Below, one piece after another: positions 1-9,725 of a stretch of DNA of 64,000 bases. Source of the stretch: Saccharospirillaceae bacterium. GTDB lineage: Bacteria > Pseudomonadota > Gammaproteobacteria > Pseudomonadales > Oceanobacteraceae. The stretch lies in assembly GCA_021208685.1 (NCBI GenBank), contig JAJOJJ010000031.1, positions 1-64,000 on the forward strand. The letters run 5' to 3'. Below the pieces are notes generated by a model. It had not been told where the DNA came from. It saw only the letters and a program-made list of their open reading frames with translations, and ran no database searches. Position 1 is the first letter of the stretch. The number at the start of each line of letters is the position of its first letter. A program made the translations under genes and the position numbers.

Positions 1-560
1 TGAACAGCCGTTGCGGGGCAAGCCCCTGCGCCCCAACCCGGGGAACTTCTCCCCGGACCCCTGCTTTGCGCTGTCTGGCCCGTGATCCTTATTCACTCGG
101 TTTTTACTGACCACGCGTATATTGGCCGTCCATGGCCACATACGCTTGTCTGGCATCCATGCCAGCCAGATCGTAAAAACCATCGCTCATGGCGGCGGGC
201 CCAGAGGCGCGGTTTATCCCAGCCGCACTGCTTATTATCTCGAACAACAATGTCCGTTCTGAAAAGCCGCTTGGCGGAATAATCAATGCGCCTTGCAGGC
301 CGCCGGAATAAAAGAGCAACGAGCCGGTACGTCTCTGCAGGGATGCAGAGCGAGCGGATAGGGCCATGGATGGCCCATTATCCGCGTTACCGTGACCGAG
401 TTGGTCTGAATGGAGGAAAAAGGCCTGCACAGCGCGAAGCTGGGCCTGTTTTTGCTCCTGCAAAACATGCATTTCCGCCATCCATGGCGGTCAGGTATAA
501 AGCCCCGCCGGCAAGGGGATAAGTTCCCCTGGGAGGCATTGGGCGTTTCAAACGATTTAA
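1..560. repeat. Intergenic array of short perfect dyads
   Basis: No convincing gene is present; the open frames here look like chance translations. The stretch holds many perfect inverted repeats. GGGGC-AA-GCCCC lies near 16. TGGCAT-CC-ATGCCA is at 151-164. CTCTGCA/TGCAGAG arms are at 333-350. GGGCCAT-GG-ATGGCCC is at 361-376, inside a longer CGGATA...ATCCG dyad. CCGCCAT-CC-ATGGCGG is at 475-490. AGGGGA/TCCCCT arms lie near 517-532. Several share a GCCAT-two-base-ATGGC core. This looks like a REP-like or hairpin repeat cluster downstream of trxB; function unknown. Confidence 0.55.
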
Positions 561-622
561 AACGCTAAGTGAACAGCATTAGGACAATGCCGGGCGCTTT
601 TTATACCAGGACAAGCAGGTTC

Positions 623-2042
<1,420 letters not shown>

Positions 2043-2750
2043 ATGCAAAAGCGCCAGGAAATACAGCAACGCTCACGTCTGGGCACCCTGCTCATTCATA
2101 AAGGAATGATTACCCGTCAGCAACTGGATGACGCCCTCACGTTGCAAGCCCGGACGGGTATGCGTCTGGGTGAAGTACTGGTGAACAACGGCTGGTTAAG
2201 CGAACGGCAGCTTGCCAAAGCCCTGAAGAAACAGTCCCGTTACCGTTTAATCGCGGCTGTCAGCGCAGTGCTTCTCGGGCCGATTCAGCCCTTTATGGCC
2301 AATGCCGCAACAGACAACAGTCATGCCGTTGCCGAACAACAGATAACGGAGCGAAACGGTATGCAGATGCTGTCGGACAGCGCAATGTCCGGTGTGACGG
2401 CTCAGGGCGCAATGACCAACTACGAGCGCCTGCTTGATATTGTTAATACCGATCTTGGCAGCGACGATGAAGCTGCCATTACCACCCTGGAAACTCTGGC
2501 GTCCTCACTGATTCCCGGGACAAATCTGCTGGATGCCGATATGGAAATCTCCGGTGTTGAATATGAACCGGGCCCACGCACGACCATTAATGCCGACGGT
2601 TCACTGCAGGTGCAGATGCCGACCAGTATTAAACAGATTGCCTTTCGCAACGTCAGGGTAGCCGGTTCGGAAGGCCAGCATATGGGGGATGTGGTTATCC
2701 GTGATATCAGCTTTGGTGCGGGTACCAGTGTGAAAATCCACCTGCGCTGA
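2043..2750 (+). CDS. Membrane-anchored MshEN (c-di-GMP-type) domain protein
   Basis: 235 residues. Residues 13-36 and 53-76 each fit the MshEN motif RLGxxLxxxGxxxxxxLxxxLxxQ (RLGTLLIHKG and RLGEVLVNNG), the tandem 24-residue c-di-GMP-binding element known from MshE and GspE N-termini. A basic stretch (KKQSRYR) and a hydrophobic segment ending MANAAT follow, resembling a signal peptide or anchor at about 79-100. The remaining ~135 residues would face the periplasm and begin with an LSDSAMSGVTAQG-like segment. No ATPase domain is present, so this is not a GspE-type motor. It stands alone, with a terminator just downstream. Inferred role: a cytoplasmic c-di-GMP sensor coupled to an exported domain. 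The target is unknown. Confidence 0.7.
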   Translation: MQKRQEIQQRSRLGTLLIHKGMITRQQLDDALTLQARTGMRLGEVLVNNGWLSERQLAKALKKQSRYRLIAAVSAVLLGPIQPFMANAATDNSHAVAEQQITERNGMQMLSDSAMSGVTAQGAMTNYERLLDIVNTDLGSDDEAAITTLETLASSLIPGTNLLDADMEISGVEYEPGPRTTINADGSLQVQMPTSIKQIAFRNVRVAGSEGQHMGDVVIRDISFGAGTSVKIHLR

Positions 2751-2768
2751 AACCGCGCAAAGCAACAA

Positions 2769-2793
2769 AAACGCCGCCGTTGCGGCGTTTTTT
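2769..2793 (+). terminator. Rho-independent terminator
   Basis: Stem ACGCCGC/GCGGCGT (2771-2777 with 2782-2788), a four-base loop and a T run to 2793, about 20 bases after the stop of the MshEN gene. Confidence 0.85.
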
Positions 2794-2898
2794 ATGCGCT
2801 GTTTTCCGTATTGTTGAGCAACGCTGCCATGAAAACCGTCACATCAACCCGGTTCTGGCCTGCGCTATCCCTGCTGGCATTCACGGGCAGCGGGGTTG

Positions 2899-4569
2899 TC
2901 AGAGGCGACTCAGAAAACGCTGAATTAATTTTGCCTTATCATCATCGCTGCTGTTGCTGGCGATCTGTTCCAACTGGCTGCGTTGGGCCTGACTGAGCTG
3001 AGTGACATCCAGATTCGCCAGAATAGCCTGATTCACCAGATTGGACGGCTCCCCCTGCAGGTGGTCCAAAAGCAACGGATAGTGCTGCGGATTACGGCTT
3101 AACGTCATCCCGGCAGCATAACGCTCACGACTGGAGGATGAAGCCAGATGCGCGATGATGGCAGGCTCCAGATCCGTCAGCCCGGCGTTGTTGGCGGCCA
3201 TCATCGCCGATGCCGCCTGGGGCCCGTTCAGACGTTCACGCAATAACGCGGTCAGCTGTTGTCTCTGGTTGCTGCTGTCGCTTCCCTGACGCTCAAGCTG
3301 ACGCACCATGCTGCCCATGCTGATCAGGGCATTCGCCTGCACATTCGTACTTTCCTGCGCATTGCGTGCCATTGAATCCAGCGCGGAATACGCCCGCGGA
3401 GTGACCTGCCCTGTGGCAGACAGCGCGACCATTAAACGCACTTTCTGCATGTCTGCCGCATCACCGGCCCCCTGCGGCAGTGCCTGCAAAACATCGAGCA
3501 TAAACGCCTCGGCTTCAGCCCGGCCACTGATCCCAAGGGCGAAAATAAGATCGCGTCCAGCCTCATCACTGAGCGCTATTCCCTTACCCAGCAGAGTATC
3601 GGCCAATTCATAAGGCGACAGATTGTCCAGCAGATATTCCGCCGCGCGGATCAGGCGGGCGCTATTCCGTTCTTTGGCGAAACCGGCAAACACCGCCCAC
3701 ATATCCGCAGCCGAGGTAACCGGCGAGGCAAAGTCGGCGGTGCTGACCTGACGCATCTGCCAGCGCTGCGTGGCATTGGCACTGGCGGTAAACGAAAACC
3801 GGTTCAGATCGGCGTACGGCGGAATGCCTTCCGCCTGAATACGGAATTCAATATAACCCTGCTGCCCGGCCACCTGCAGCGCCTGTCGCTCAGTGGATGC
3901 CAGCCTGTGTGGTAAACAGCCACCGTCACTGACGATCTGCCAGTCGCTGCGGTTGGCAGCAAATTCACGGCTGAGCAGCGCTAAGTCGGTGCCGGCGCTG
4001 AACACAGCCCGCTCAGTTGCCGACGGCGTATGACGGTAACGGTACAAACGCTGCAGCGAGTCGTAGGCATAGCGGTAGGTTTCCCCTTCGTTGCCTACTG
4101 ACAGGCCTTTGAGCAGCTGACTGATCACCGCCAGCGGATGCTGTGCCATCAGCCCCAGATCATTAAAAGCCACAAACACAGCCCCATAACCACTGTCCAC
4201 CCGGCTGAGGTACGGCATATCCGGCAAGGCCTGCACACCCTCCCCCTCATCAATCCGGATATCGGTCGCCACCGCCCGCACAAGATCACCGTTCGCCTGC
4301 TGCAACTGGGTGCGGAAACTCAGACTGGAGCCGTACACCGGCTGACCATTCAGGCGCGACAGCACCTCAACCCGCACCCGGTATGCCGCCTGCAGTGGCT
4401 GACCCACCGCACACTGCAACGGCTTTGCCAGCTGACGTTCATCAAGATCAGCAGCGCTGACAAAGGCCGGTGGCTTAGTCGGCAGACTTTGCACATACAG
4501 ATAAAACCCCGCGCCCGCCAGGATAAGCAAAGCGGCCAGAGACAACAGGATTCGGATCAACCAACGCAT
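2899..4569 (-). CDS. Membrane-anchored protein with HEAT-like C-terminal region
   Basis: 556 residues, family not recognised. Residues 5-28 form one transmembrane segment or uncleaved signal, placing the rest in the periplasm. Residues 50-300 look beta-rich, with paired cysteines (CAVGQP and GGCLPHR). Residues 300-556 are strongly alpha-helical with repeated ~30-residue units such as YAAGMTLSRNPQHYPLLLDHL, typical of HEAT-like solenoids. The start has a GGAG site about nine bases upstream. It shares its strand with the Cys-rich secreted protein upstream, but a terminator lies between them, so it probably has its own promoter. Function unknown; a scaffold or lipid/protein-binding role would be a guess. 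Confidence 0.7.
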   Translation of the reverse strand: MRWLIRILLSLAALLILAGAGFYLYVQSLPTKPPAFVSAADLDERQLAKPLQCAVGQPLQAAYRVRVEVLSRLNGQPVYGSSLSFRTQLQQANGDLVRAVATDIRIDEGEGVQALPDMPYLSRVDSGYGAVFVAFNDLGLMAQHPLAVISQLLKGLSVGNEGETYRYAYDSLQRLYRYRHTPSATERAVFSAGTDLALLSREFAANRSDWQIVSDGGCLPHRLASTERQALQVAGQQGYIEFRIQAEGIPPYADLNRFSFTASANATQRWQMRQVSTADFASPVTSAADMWAVFAGFAKERNSARLIRAAEYLLDNLSPYELADTLLGKGIALSDEAGRDLIFALGISGRAEAEAFMLDVLQALPQGAGDAADMQKVRLMVALSATGQVTPRAYSALDSMARNAQESTNVQANALISMGSMVRQLERQGSDSSNQRQQLTALLRERLNGPQAASAMMAANNAGLTDLEPAIIAHLASSSSRERYAAGMTLSRNPQHYPLLLDHLQGEPSNLVNQAILANLDVTQLSQAQRSQLEQIASNSSDDDKAKLIQRFLSRL

Positions 4570-4601
4570 CAGAACCGGTACTCCATAACATTCGGCAAAG
4601 C

Positions 4602-4626
4602 AAAAGGCCCTTCACAGGAAGGGCCT
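4602..4626 (-). terminator. Rho-independent terminator
   Basis: Nine-base stem AGGCCCTTC/GAAGGGCCT (4605-4613 with 4618-4626), then TTTT on the minus strand. It sits just after the stop of the 4677-6224 gene. Confidence 0.75.
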
Positions 4627-4676
4627 CAGGATTCGTTTATAAAAAACCGCTTATAAACGTCTGTTAAACACGCGGA

Positions 4677-6224
4677 TCAGAAAGCAACCGGGCGGCTGGC
4701 TTCTTGATCGAACAGCGTTTTATCTTCGTGGTAACCGTCCCACTGCACATCGGCTTGATCACCGAAGGCATTGGTTTCAATACCGAAGACACGCAGGAAC
4801 GTATCAACATAACCACGGCCGGATGACAGCAGGCTGTGCAGAGATTCCTGCTTGTAGATTTCATAGCCTTCAGCACCATGACGCATGCCTTCTTCCAGCT
4901 GATAAGGCATAGCCAGTTCCAGCACCCAGACTTTGAATTCGGCCCCCAGCTGCAGCAGATCCGGAATAAAGCTCAGGATGCTGGTCACACGCAGATAAGC
5001 TTCCGCCGACAGCCACAGATCCATGCCCGGCGTCACCGCCAGCGAGGTGCTGTTGGCATGCTGCTTACCATCAATCATCAGCGGTGGCAGGCTGCGGTCA
5101 ACCACTGAGGTCAGGGTCGCATCGGTGCTCATGGTGCTGCCCACCGTGCCGTACACGCGGAACGGAATCAGCTCATAGACAGAGACACTCATAATGCCCA
5201 GATCCACACCGGCCATATTGTGCAGCACGCTGTCGAACATACGGGTGCTAGCTTTTACCGTGACGCTGGGTTTGAAATTCAGTGACGCTTTGGCCACCAC
5301 GCCATCATCGTCACAACCGGCCTGAGCCGAGAAATCCAGCACCACGGTCTGAGCCAGGCTTGGCACAAACCAGGCACCGCTGCTGGCGGAGTCCGAGATG
5401 GCATTGAGGATCGCATCACCGGTTGCATCCACGGCCAGACCGCCAATGTTTACCGGATCAGGCACCGGCAGACCGAAAGCACCTTCAACCGCTTCCAGAC
5501 CACAGACAATCGGCGCAAACGACATATCCGTTTTCAGCTGTGGCTGCTGACCTTCCGGCACCACAATGCCGCTTTCGCCCAGATTAGCCAGCACCTCAGC
5601 CTGCTGTTGCGCAGCCTGCTGACGGATGCGCTCAGCACTGTCGTTGTTGGCAAAACGGCCAAAACACAGTGGGCCAACGCCGGTAAAGGTATCCGCACAA
5701 GGCTCGTAGCACAGACCAGCCTCATTCACCGAGCCCGGCGCACACTGCATTGCAATACGTGGCTGTACCCAGGATTGTTTGGCACGGGTTTGTGGCCACC
5801 ATTGCCACTGGGTACACAGGGCACCGCCATCTGACCAGCCTTCCGGGCACTGTTCCCAGCACACACCGGCAACAGAATCAAAGCCTGCCGGGCACTGCTC
5901 GGCACAGAGTCCGGCATTGGCGTCGTAGCCCGCCGGACAGGTATTGGGCAGGGTGCCGACACCACGGTTATAGCTCCATTCAAAGAAGCTTGCCTGAACG
6001 TCGGCAACCGTCGTGTTAATGGCCGATTCAACCGCACCGAACACATCGGCAGTTACCGACAGAAACGGGTTTCCGTCACTGCTCTGCCCGGTCACAGTCT
6101 GAATATTCATGGGGAATTGCACACCGGCATCGGCATCAGCCGCCAGTGTCATCGTTTCGGTCGCCGCCTGAACGGTCAAGGCCGTCAGGAACAGCGGAGC
6201 CAGCAAACAGCGGATCCATTTCAT
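4677..6224 (-). CDS. Secreted protein with repeated CPxG cysteine modules
   Basis: 515 residues from the ATG at 6222-6224, which has a TGAGGAC ribosome site and opens a clean signal peptide (MKWIRCLLAPLFLTALTVQA). About 90 residues after the start come five tandem modules of roughly 15-25 residues of the form C-P-x-G-aromatic...G-x-C: CPAGYDANAGLC, CPAGFDSVAGVC, CPEGWSDGGALC, CAPGSVNEAGLC and a divergent CADTFTGVGPLC. These resemble small disulfide-bonded adhesive or EGF-like modules. The following ~300 residues contain FAPIVCGLEAVEGAFG and look beta-rich without transmembrane segments. Probably exported to the periplasm or cell surface. Family and function not recognised. Confidence 0.75.
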   Translation of the reverse strand: MKWIRCLLAPLFLTALTVQAATETMTLAADADAGVQFPMNIQTVTGQSSDGNPFLSVTADVFGAVESAINTTVADVQASFFEWSYNRGVGTLPNTCPAGYDANAGLCAEQCPAGFDSVAGVCWEQCPEGWSDGGALCTQWQWWPQTRAKQSWVQPRIAMQCAPGSVNEAGLCYEPCADTFTGVGPLCFGRFANNDSAERIRQQAAQQQAEVLANLGESGIVVPEGQQPQLKTDMSFAPIVCGLEAVEGAFGLPVPDPVNIGGLAVDATGDAILNAISDSASSGAWFVPSLAQTVVLDFSAQAGCDDDGVVAKASLNFKPSVTVKASTRMFDSVLHNMAGVDLGIMSVSVYELIPFRVYGTVGSTMSTDATLTSVVDRSLPPLMIDGKQHANSTSLAVTPGMDLWLSAEAYLRVTSILSFIPDLLQLGAEFKVWVLELAMPYQLEEGMRHGAEGYEIYKQESLHSLLSSGRGYVDTFLRVFGIETNAFGDQADVQWDGYHEDKTLFDQEASRPVAF

Positions 6225-6361
6225 TGTTATAGTCCTCAGGTGAGAGGGCCTGAGATTAGTCAATAGTGGAACCATAGTACAGCCTTAGAAGTGAACGATT
6301 CGCGCCTATTTGGTACCGTTTTACTAACTGGCCTAAAAGGTTGCCCCAAAGGCACATCCGT

Positions 6362-6430
6362 ATGACAAAAGAACGACCGGATGATGAATTATTGGCAGAG
6401 AAACACGGAATCCTTCCAAAGGATTGCTGA
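6362..6430 (+). CDS. Possible 22-residue peptide
   Basis: A short frame reads MTKERPDDELLAEKHGILPK followed by two residues and a stop, in a gap between divergent and convergent genes. It is strongly charged and soluble. The upstream AAAGG is too far away for a good ribosome site. Reported only as a candidate. Confidence 0.2.
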   Translation: MTKERPDDELLAEKHGILPKDC

Positions 6431-6510
6431 AGCACAGACCTTACGTTTACACAGAACAGCAGGATAAAAAAACGGGAGCAGCGCTCCCGTTATGGTCTAT
6501 CCGCCCATAC

Positions 6511-8637
6511 TCAGCGGTAACCGATGGCCAGTGGCACAAAGGCGACGATCGCCAGGGCAATTGCCATGGTGGTCAGCGGCAGCAGAACCCGCTCATGACG
6601 GTACCAGAAACTCATACCGGCACTCTCCTCCTTCGCCAGACGGACTTCTTCCTCGCCGACCACCTGCCTTGTCAGTAAGTGATTGAGCGCCACCGGCGGT
6701 GTGAGATACCCCAGCTCGAAAGCCACCAGCGTCACCATCCAGAAATGCACCGGATTAATACCGCTGTCGTAGGCGATGGTAGCAATGGTGGCACTGACCA
6801 GAATGACCGCGCCGTAAGGGTCCATGATCATGCCGATCACCACCAGAATCGCCACCAGCAGAGCCATCGCCAGCCACACAGATTCGAAGCTGGTCGGTAC
6901 CATACTCATCAGCTCGGCACGCTCAACCACGCCACCAATACTCACCGACAGCCCCATCAGCATCAGCAGAGCACCAATATGACCGGTTGTTTCAGTGGTC
7001 GCTTCGCGGATGGTTTTTTCAATGGAGTCGTTACCGCGGCGCAGATCACTCCAGGACTGCTCCAGACGGGTTTCAACGTAATCGATATTCAGGTTTTCCC
7101 GTTTCAGCGCCGCTTTTTCCTGCCCGAGACGCTCATAAACCAGAATCACCAGCAGCAACACCGGCAGAATAAAGGGGGCAGAAAACTCATCCAGATACGC
7201 GTTCAGGGCAACCGCATAAATAATCAGCGTGATACCGATAATGAAAACGTAAGGGATCAGAGGCTTCAGTGCCTGTAAAAACTGCGGAAAAACATTATCC
7301 GGGGTATCCAGACGCATAGGCCCCTGACGGGTGGCCAGTGCCATCAGCGCAAACAGCAGCGTGGTCAGGAAGAAAACTTTCACCCCCCAGCCAAACAGCT
7401 GATCGGTGGTTACTTCATTATTCAGTGCCGCAATAATGACCACCAGCAGACAGGGACGCAGAACAACCCCCAGCGAGCCGGACATCGCCGTTGCCGCCAG
7501 CGACAGCTGACGACGGGCACCGGCACGGCGCAGCTCGTTATAAATCAGCCCACCCACGGCGATGACGAAAATACCCGATGCACCGGTATAAGCTGTCGGA
7601 ATGGCTGCCACCGCCACCACCGCCACGGCCAGCAATTCCGGTGGCAGGTTGAACGGACGAAACAGATTAAAGACCACCTGTGCCAGCTCAGTACGCTTCA
7701 GCAGCATACCGATCCACACATACAGACCCACATTCAGGAACAGTTGCGACAGTTCCATCATCTGATTGAGGTAAATACCAATGCCCGCACTGTGTCCGGA
7801 GGTAATAAAAAACGCACCGGAAATAATACACATGGTGGCATACAGCGGTACGGCCAGCTGCGCTTTCAGGAAGCTGCCGCCAGGCTTGGCATCTTTCGGA
7901 ATAAACAGGAACTGATACAGACTCAGCAGCAGAATAAAAGCAAAACCCACAATCCACAGGTGATGCAGAATACCGTGCTGGGTCGTGACTTCCACGCCAG
8001 CCGAAAACGCGACTTCACGGAAGCTGTACACCGAGTAAAACAGAATGGCGCTGGCCAACAGTTGCGCGCCGGAAGCAACGCGGTAATCCATCGCCGTTTC
8101 CATTGGCCGCAAAGCAATATGATGGCGACGGAACAGCGCCGTCAGGCCACAGATCAGTACCAGCACCGCCAGCATAATACGCTGGGCACTGAGACCAAAT
8201 TCGCCGAACTGCGCAACGCTCAGTTCAACCGCACGAAAGGCACGTACCGCCGGTGTTACCCGATCAACCGTGCTCTCATACAAGGCATGTTTCTGCTGAC
8301 ACTGTTCCTGCGCAGCCAGCAACGACTGGCGCATAACGGCAGGATCTGCCGGCTCTTCGTCAAATAAATCCCACTCATCATCCTGCTGAGCATTGGCTTC
8401 CGCCACCAGACGCGCCAGTTGCGCATCAATATCCATGGTTGGGTTACAGGAAGGCTGCACCGGGTCGGTACGCAACTGAAAATAGCCATCCCAGATGCCC
8501 TCGCCCAATTGCAGCAACTGAGCATGCAACGCGTGACTGCTGTTAAGGATGACAACGAATACCAGCACCAGAAAGGCAGGTAACGCGGCGAGCCATTCGT
8601 ACGCCGTGCGGTTGCCTACACGTACTGTTTGCTCCAT
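6511..8637 (-). CDS. TRAP transporter fused small/large permease (TatQM-like)
   Basis: 708 residues. Residues ~15-240 hold a few membrane spans separated by a long soluble loop and correspond to a DctQ-like part. From about 245 on there are many membrane segments with DctM-type features, including PTAYTGASGIF, SGSLGVVLRPC and the C-terminal MDPYGAVILVSATIATIA and FELGYLTPPVALNHLL motifs, typical of the large TRAP subunit. It is last in a three-gene minus-strand operon after a lipoprotein and a solute-binding protein. The order matches the tatT-tatP-tatQ/M arrangement described for Treponema pallidum. Start ATG 8635-8637 has AGAGG upstream. Expected role: inner-membrane ion-driven import. Substrate unknown. 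Confidence 0.85.
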   Translation of the reverse strand: MEQTVRVGNRTAYEWLAALPAFLVLVFVVILNSSHALHAQLLQLGEGIWDGYFQLRTDPVQPSCNPTMDIDAQLARLVAEANAQQDDEWDLFDEEPADPAVMRQSLLAAQEQCQQKHALYESTVDRVTPAVRAFRAVELSVAQFGEFGLSAQRIMLAVLVLICGLTALFRRHHIALRPMETAMDYRVASGAQLLASAILFYSVYSFREVAFSAGVEVTTQHGILHHLWIVGFAFILLLSLYQFLFIPKDAKPGGSFLKAQLAVPLYATMCIISGAFFITSGHSAGIGIYLNQMMELSQLFLNVGLYVWIGMLLKRTELAQVVFNLFRPFNLPPELLAVAVVAVAAIPTAYTGASGIFVIAVGGLIYNELRRAGARRQLSLAATAMSGSLGVVLRPCLLVVIIAALNNEVTTDQLFGWGVKVFFLTTLLFALMALATRQGPMRLDTPDNVFPQFLQALKPLIPYVFIIGITLIIYAVALNAYLDEFSAPFILPVLLLVILVYERLGQEKAALKRENLNIDYVETRLEQSWSDLRRGNDSIEKTIREATTETTGHIGALLMLMGLSVSIGGVVERAELMSMVPTSFESVWLAMALLVAILVVIGMIMDPYGAVILVSATIATIAYDSGINPVHFWMVTLVAFELGYLTPPVALNHLLTRQVVGEEEVRLAKEESAGMSFWYRHERVLLPLTTMAIALAIVAFVPLAIGYR

Positions 8638-8686
8638 GGATGAATACCTCTGAAAATTACTGCTGCCGGCGCGCAGGGTATCCGCA

Positions 8687-8712
8687 ACCGCAGACTCCGG
8701 CGGAGCTGCGGT
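8687..8712 (-). promoter_or_regulatory. Intercistronic hairpin before the TRAP permease
   Basis: ACCGCAG + CTCC pair with GGAG + CTGCGGT, giving an 11-pair stem with one bulged A and a GGC loop. No T run follows on the minus strand. It lies in the 93-base gap between the binding-protein and permease genes, where such hairpins often stabilise the upstream message so that more binding protein than permease is made. Confidence 0.55.
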
Positions 8713-8730
8713 GTTGCCGGCTGTTTATTG

Positions 8731-9723
8731 TTATTCGAGTTTTTCGACGCACTCAGCGGCGGCGGGTGTTTCAGCACAGCGCAGCTTGCGCATAAGGCGC
8801 AACATATTGGCGTCGTAGACACCTTCATCACGCAACGCGATACGCACATTGCGCAGCATCTGATTGTACTTGTCGTGATTATCCTGACTCAGATCGACCC
8901 AGAATTTCGGATCAATTTCGGCGGTATCCTTATCAATATATTCGCGCATGCGGTCGAAGACGCTGGCGATTTTCAGACGGGATTTCTGGCCAAAATCCGC
9001 AGGAAAACGGTCTTTGTGCAGAATCAGCTGAAAGTCGAGATAGGCCAGATTAAACCGCAGAATCCCGCCGTTCGTACCCAGGCCTTTGTACATTTCCAGC
9101 GGCTTGTAAGCCACCGCCGGAGCGTAAGCCGCATCCACACTGCCATTGTTGAATTTGCCGGAGAAGTTGGCCGAATTGGATGGCACAACCGAAGCACCAA
9201 TGTGATTCACCAGCTTCATCGACGGCTCATCGTATTCAATAGTGGCAATACGTTTGCCGGACAACTCTTCTACCGAATCGACCGTCCGGTCACGCAGGAA
9301 CAGATAAATAGGCCCTGCTGGCAGAATGCCTGCGACTTCATAGCGGCCTTCGGTCATAAACTTCGCCGCTTTCGGTGACGCGATGGTATTCACCAGATTA
9401 CGCATCACCTCATCGCTCGGCACCCCACCAATGGCTTCGACCGTGGCGGTGAATTTATTAAACGGACGTGCACGGGCGCCGGTCATCAGCACCGCGTCAC
9501 ACTGCTCGGCCTTAAAGTCATCCACCGCGATTTTTTCATCGGTATAGGCACGCAGATGAAAGTCAACGCCCCACTCCAGCGCAACGGTGCTGTAGTCTTT
9601 GGTCATACCATAAATAGAGCCATTGGCGCCCAGCGGGTCGTACACGCAAAAAGTACGCTTTTCCGGCGCAGCGAACGCCAGTTGGCTGGTTCCCAGAGCC
9701 ATCAGCAGAAATGCCCGTAACAT
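8731..9723 (-). CDS. Periplasmic solute-binding protein (TatP/AdeT-like)
   Basis: 330 residues with a signal peptide (MLRAFLLMALGTSQLAFA). The mature start, KRTFCVYDPLGANGSIYG, and the body resemble the putative solute-binding protein family that includes Acinetobacter AdeT and the TatP part of TPAT-type TRAP systems. SVEELSGKRIATIEYDEP is typical of TRAP binding proteins. A second cysteine pair sits at the C-terminus (RKLRCAETPAAAEC). The ATG at 9721-9723 follows a GGAGG site that overlaps the end of the upstream lipoprotein gene, so translation is probably coupled. It should hand substrate to the permease encoded next. Substrate not predictable from sequence alone. Confidence 0.8.
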   Translation of the reverse strand: MLRAFLLMALGTSQLAFAAPEKRTFCVYDPLGANGSIYGMTKDYSTVALEWGVDFHLRAYTDEKIAVDDFKAEQCDAVLMTGARARPFNKFTATVEAIGGVPSDEVMRNLVNTIASPKAAKFMTEGRYEVAGILPAGPIYLFLRDRTVDSVEELSGKRIATIEYDEPSMKLVNHIGASVVPSNSANFSGKFNNGSVDAAYAPAVAYKPLEMYKGLGTNGGILRFNLAYLDFQLILHKDRFPADFGQKSRLKIASVFDRMREYIDKDTAEIDPKFWVDLSQDNHDKYNQMLRNVRIALRDEGVYDANMLRLMRKLRCAETPAAAECVEKLE

Positions 9724-9725
9724 AT

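Noticed and set aside
104-522. Several open frames of 60-125 codons in the first 520 bases
   Set aside because: They overlap on both strands, have no ribosome sites, and their sequence is a translation of the dyad repeats.
6679-7278. 199-codon plus-strand frame rich in His and Gln
   Set aside because: Antisense shadow of the TRAP permease membrane segments.
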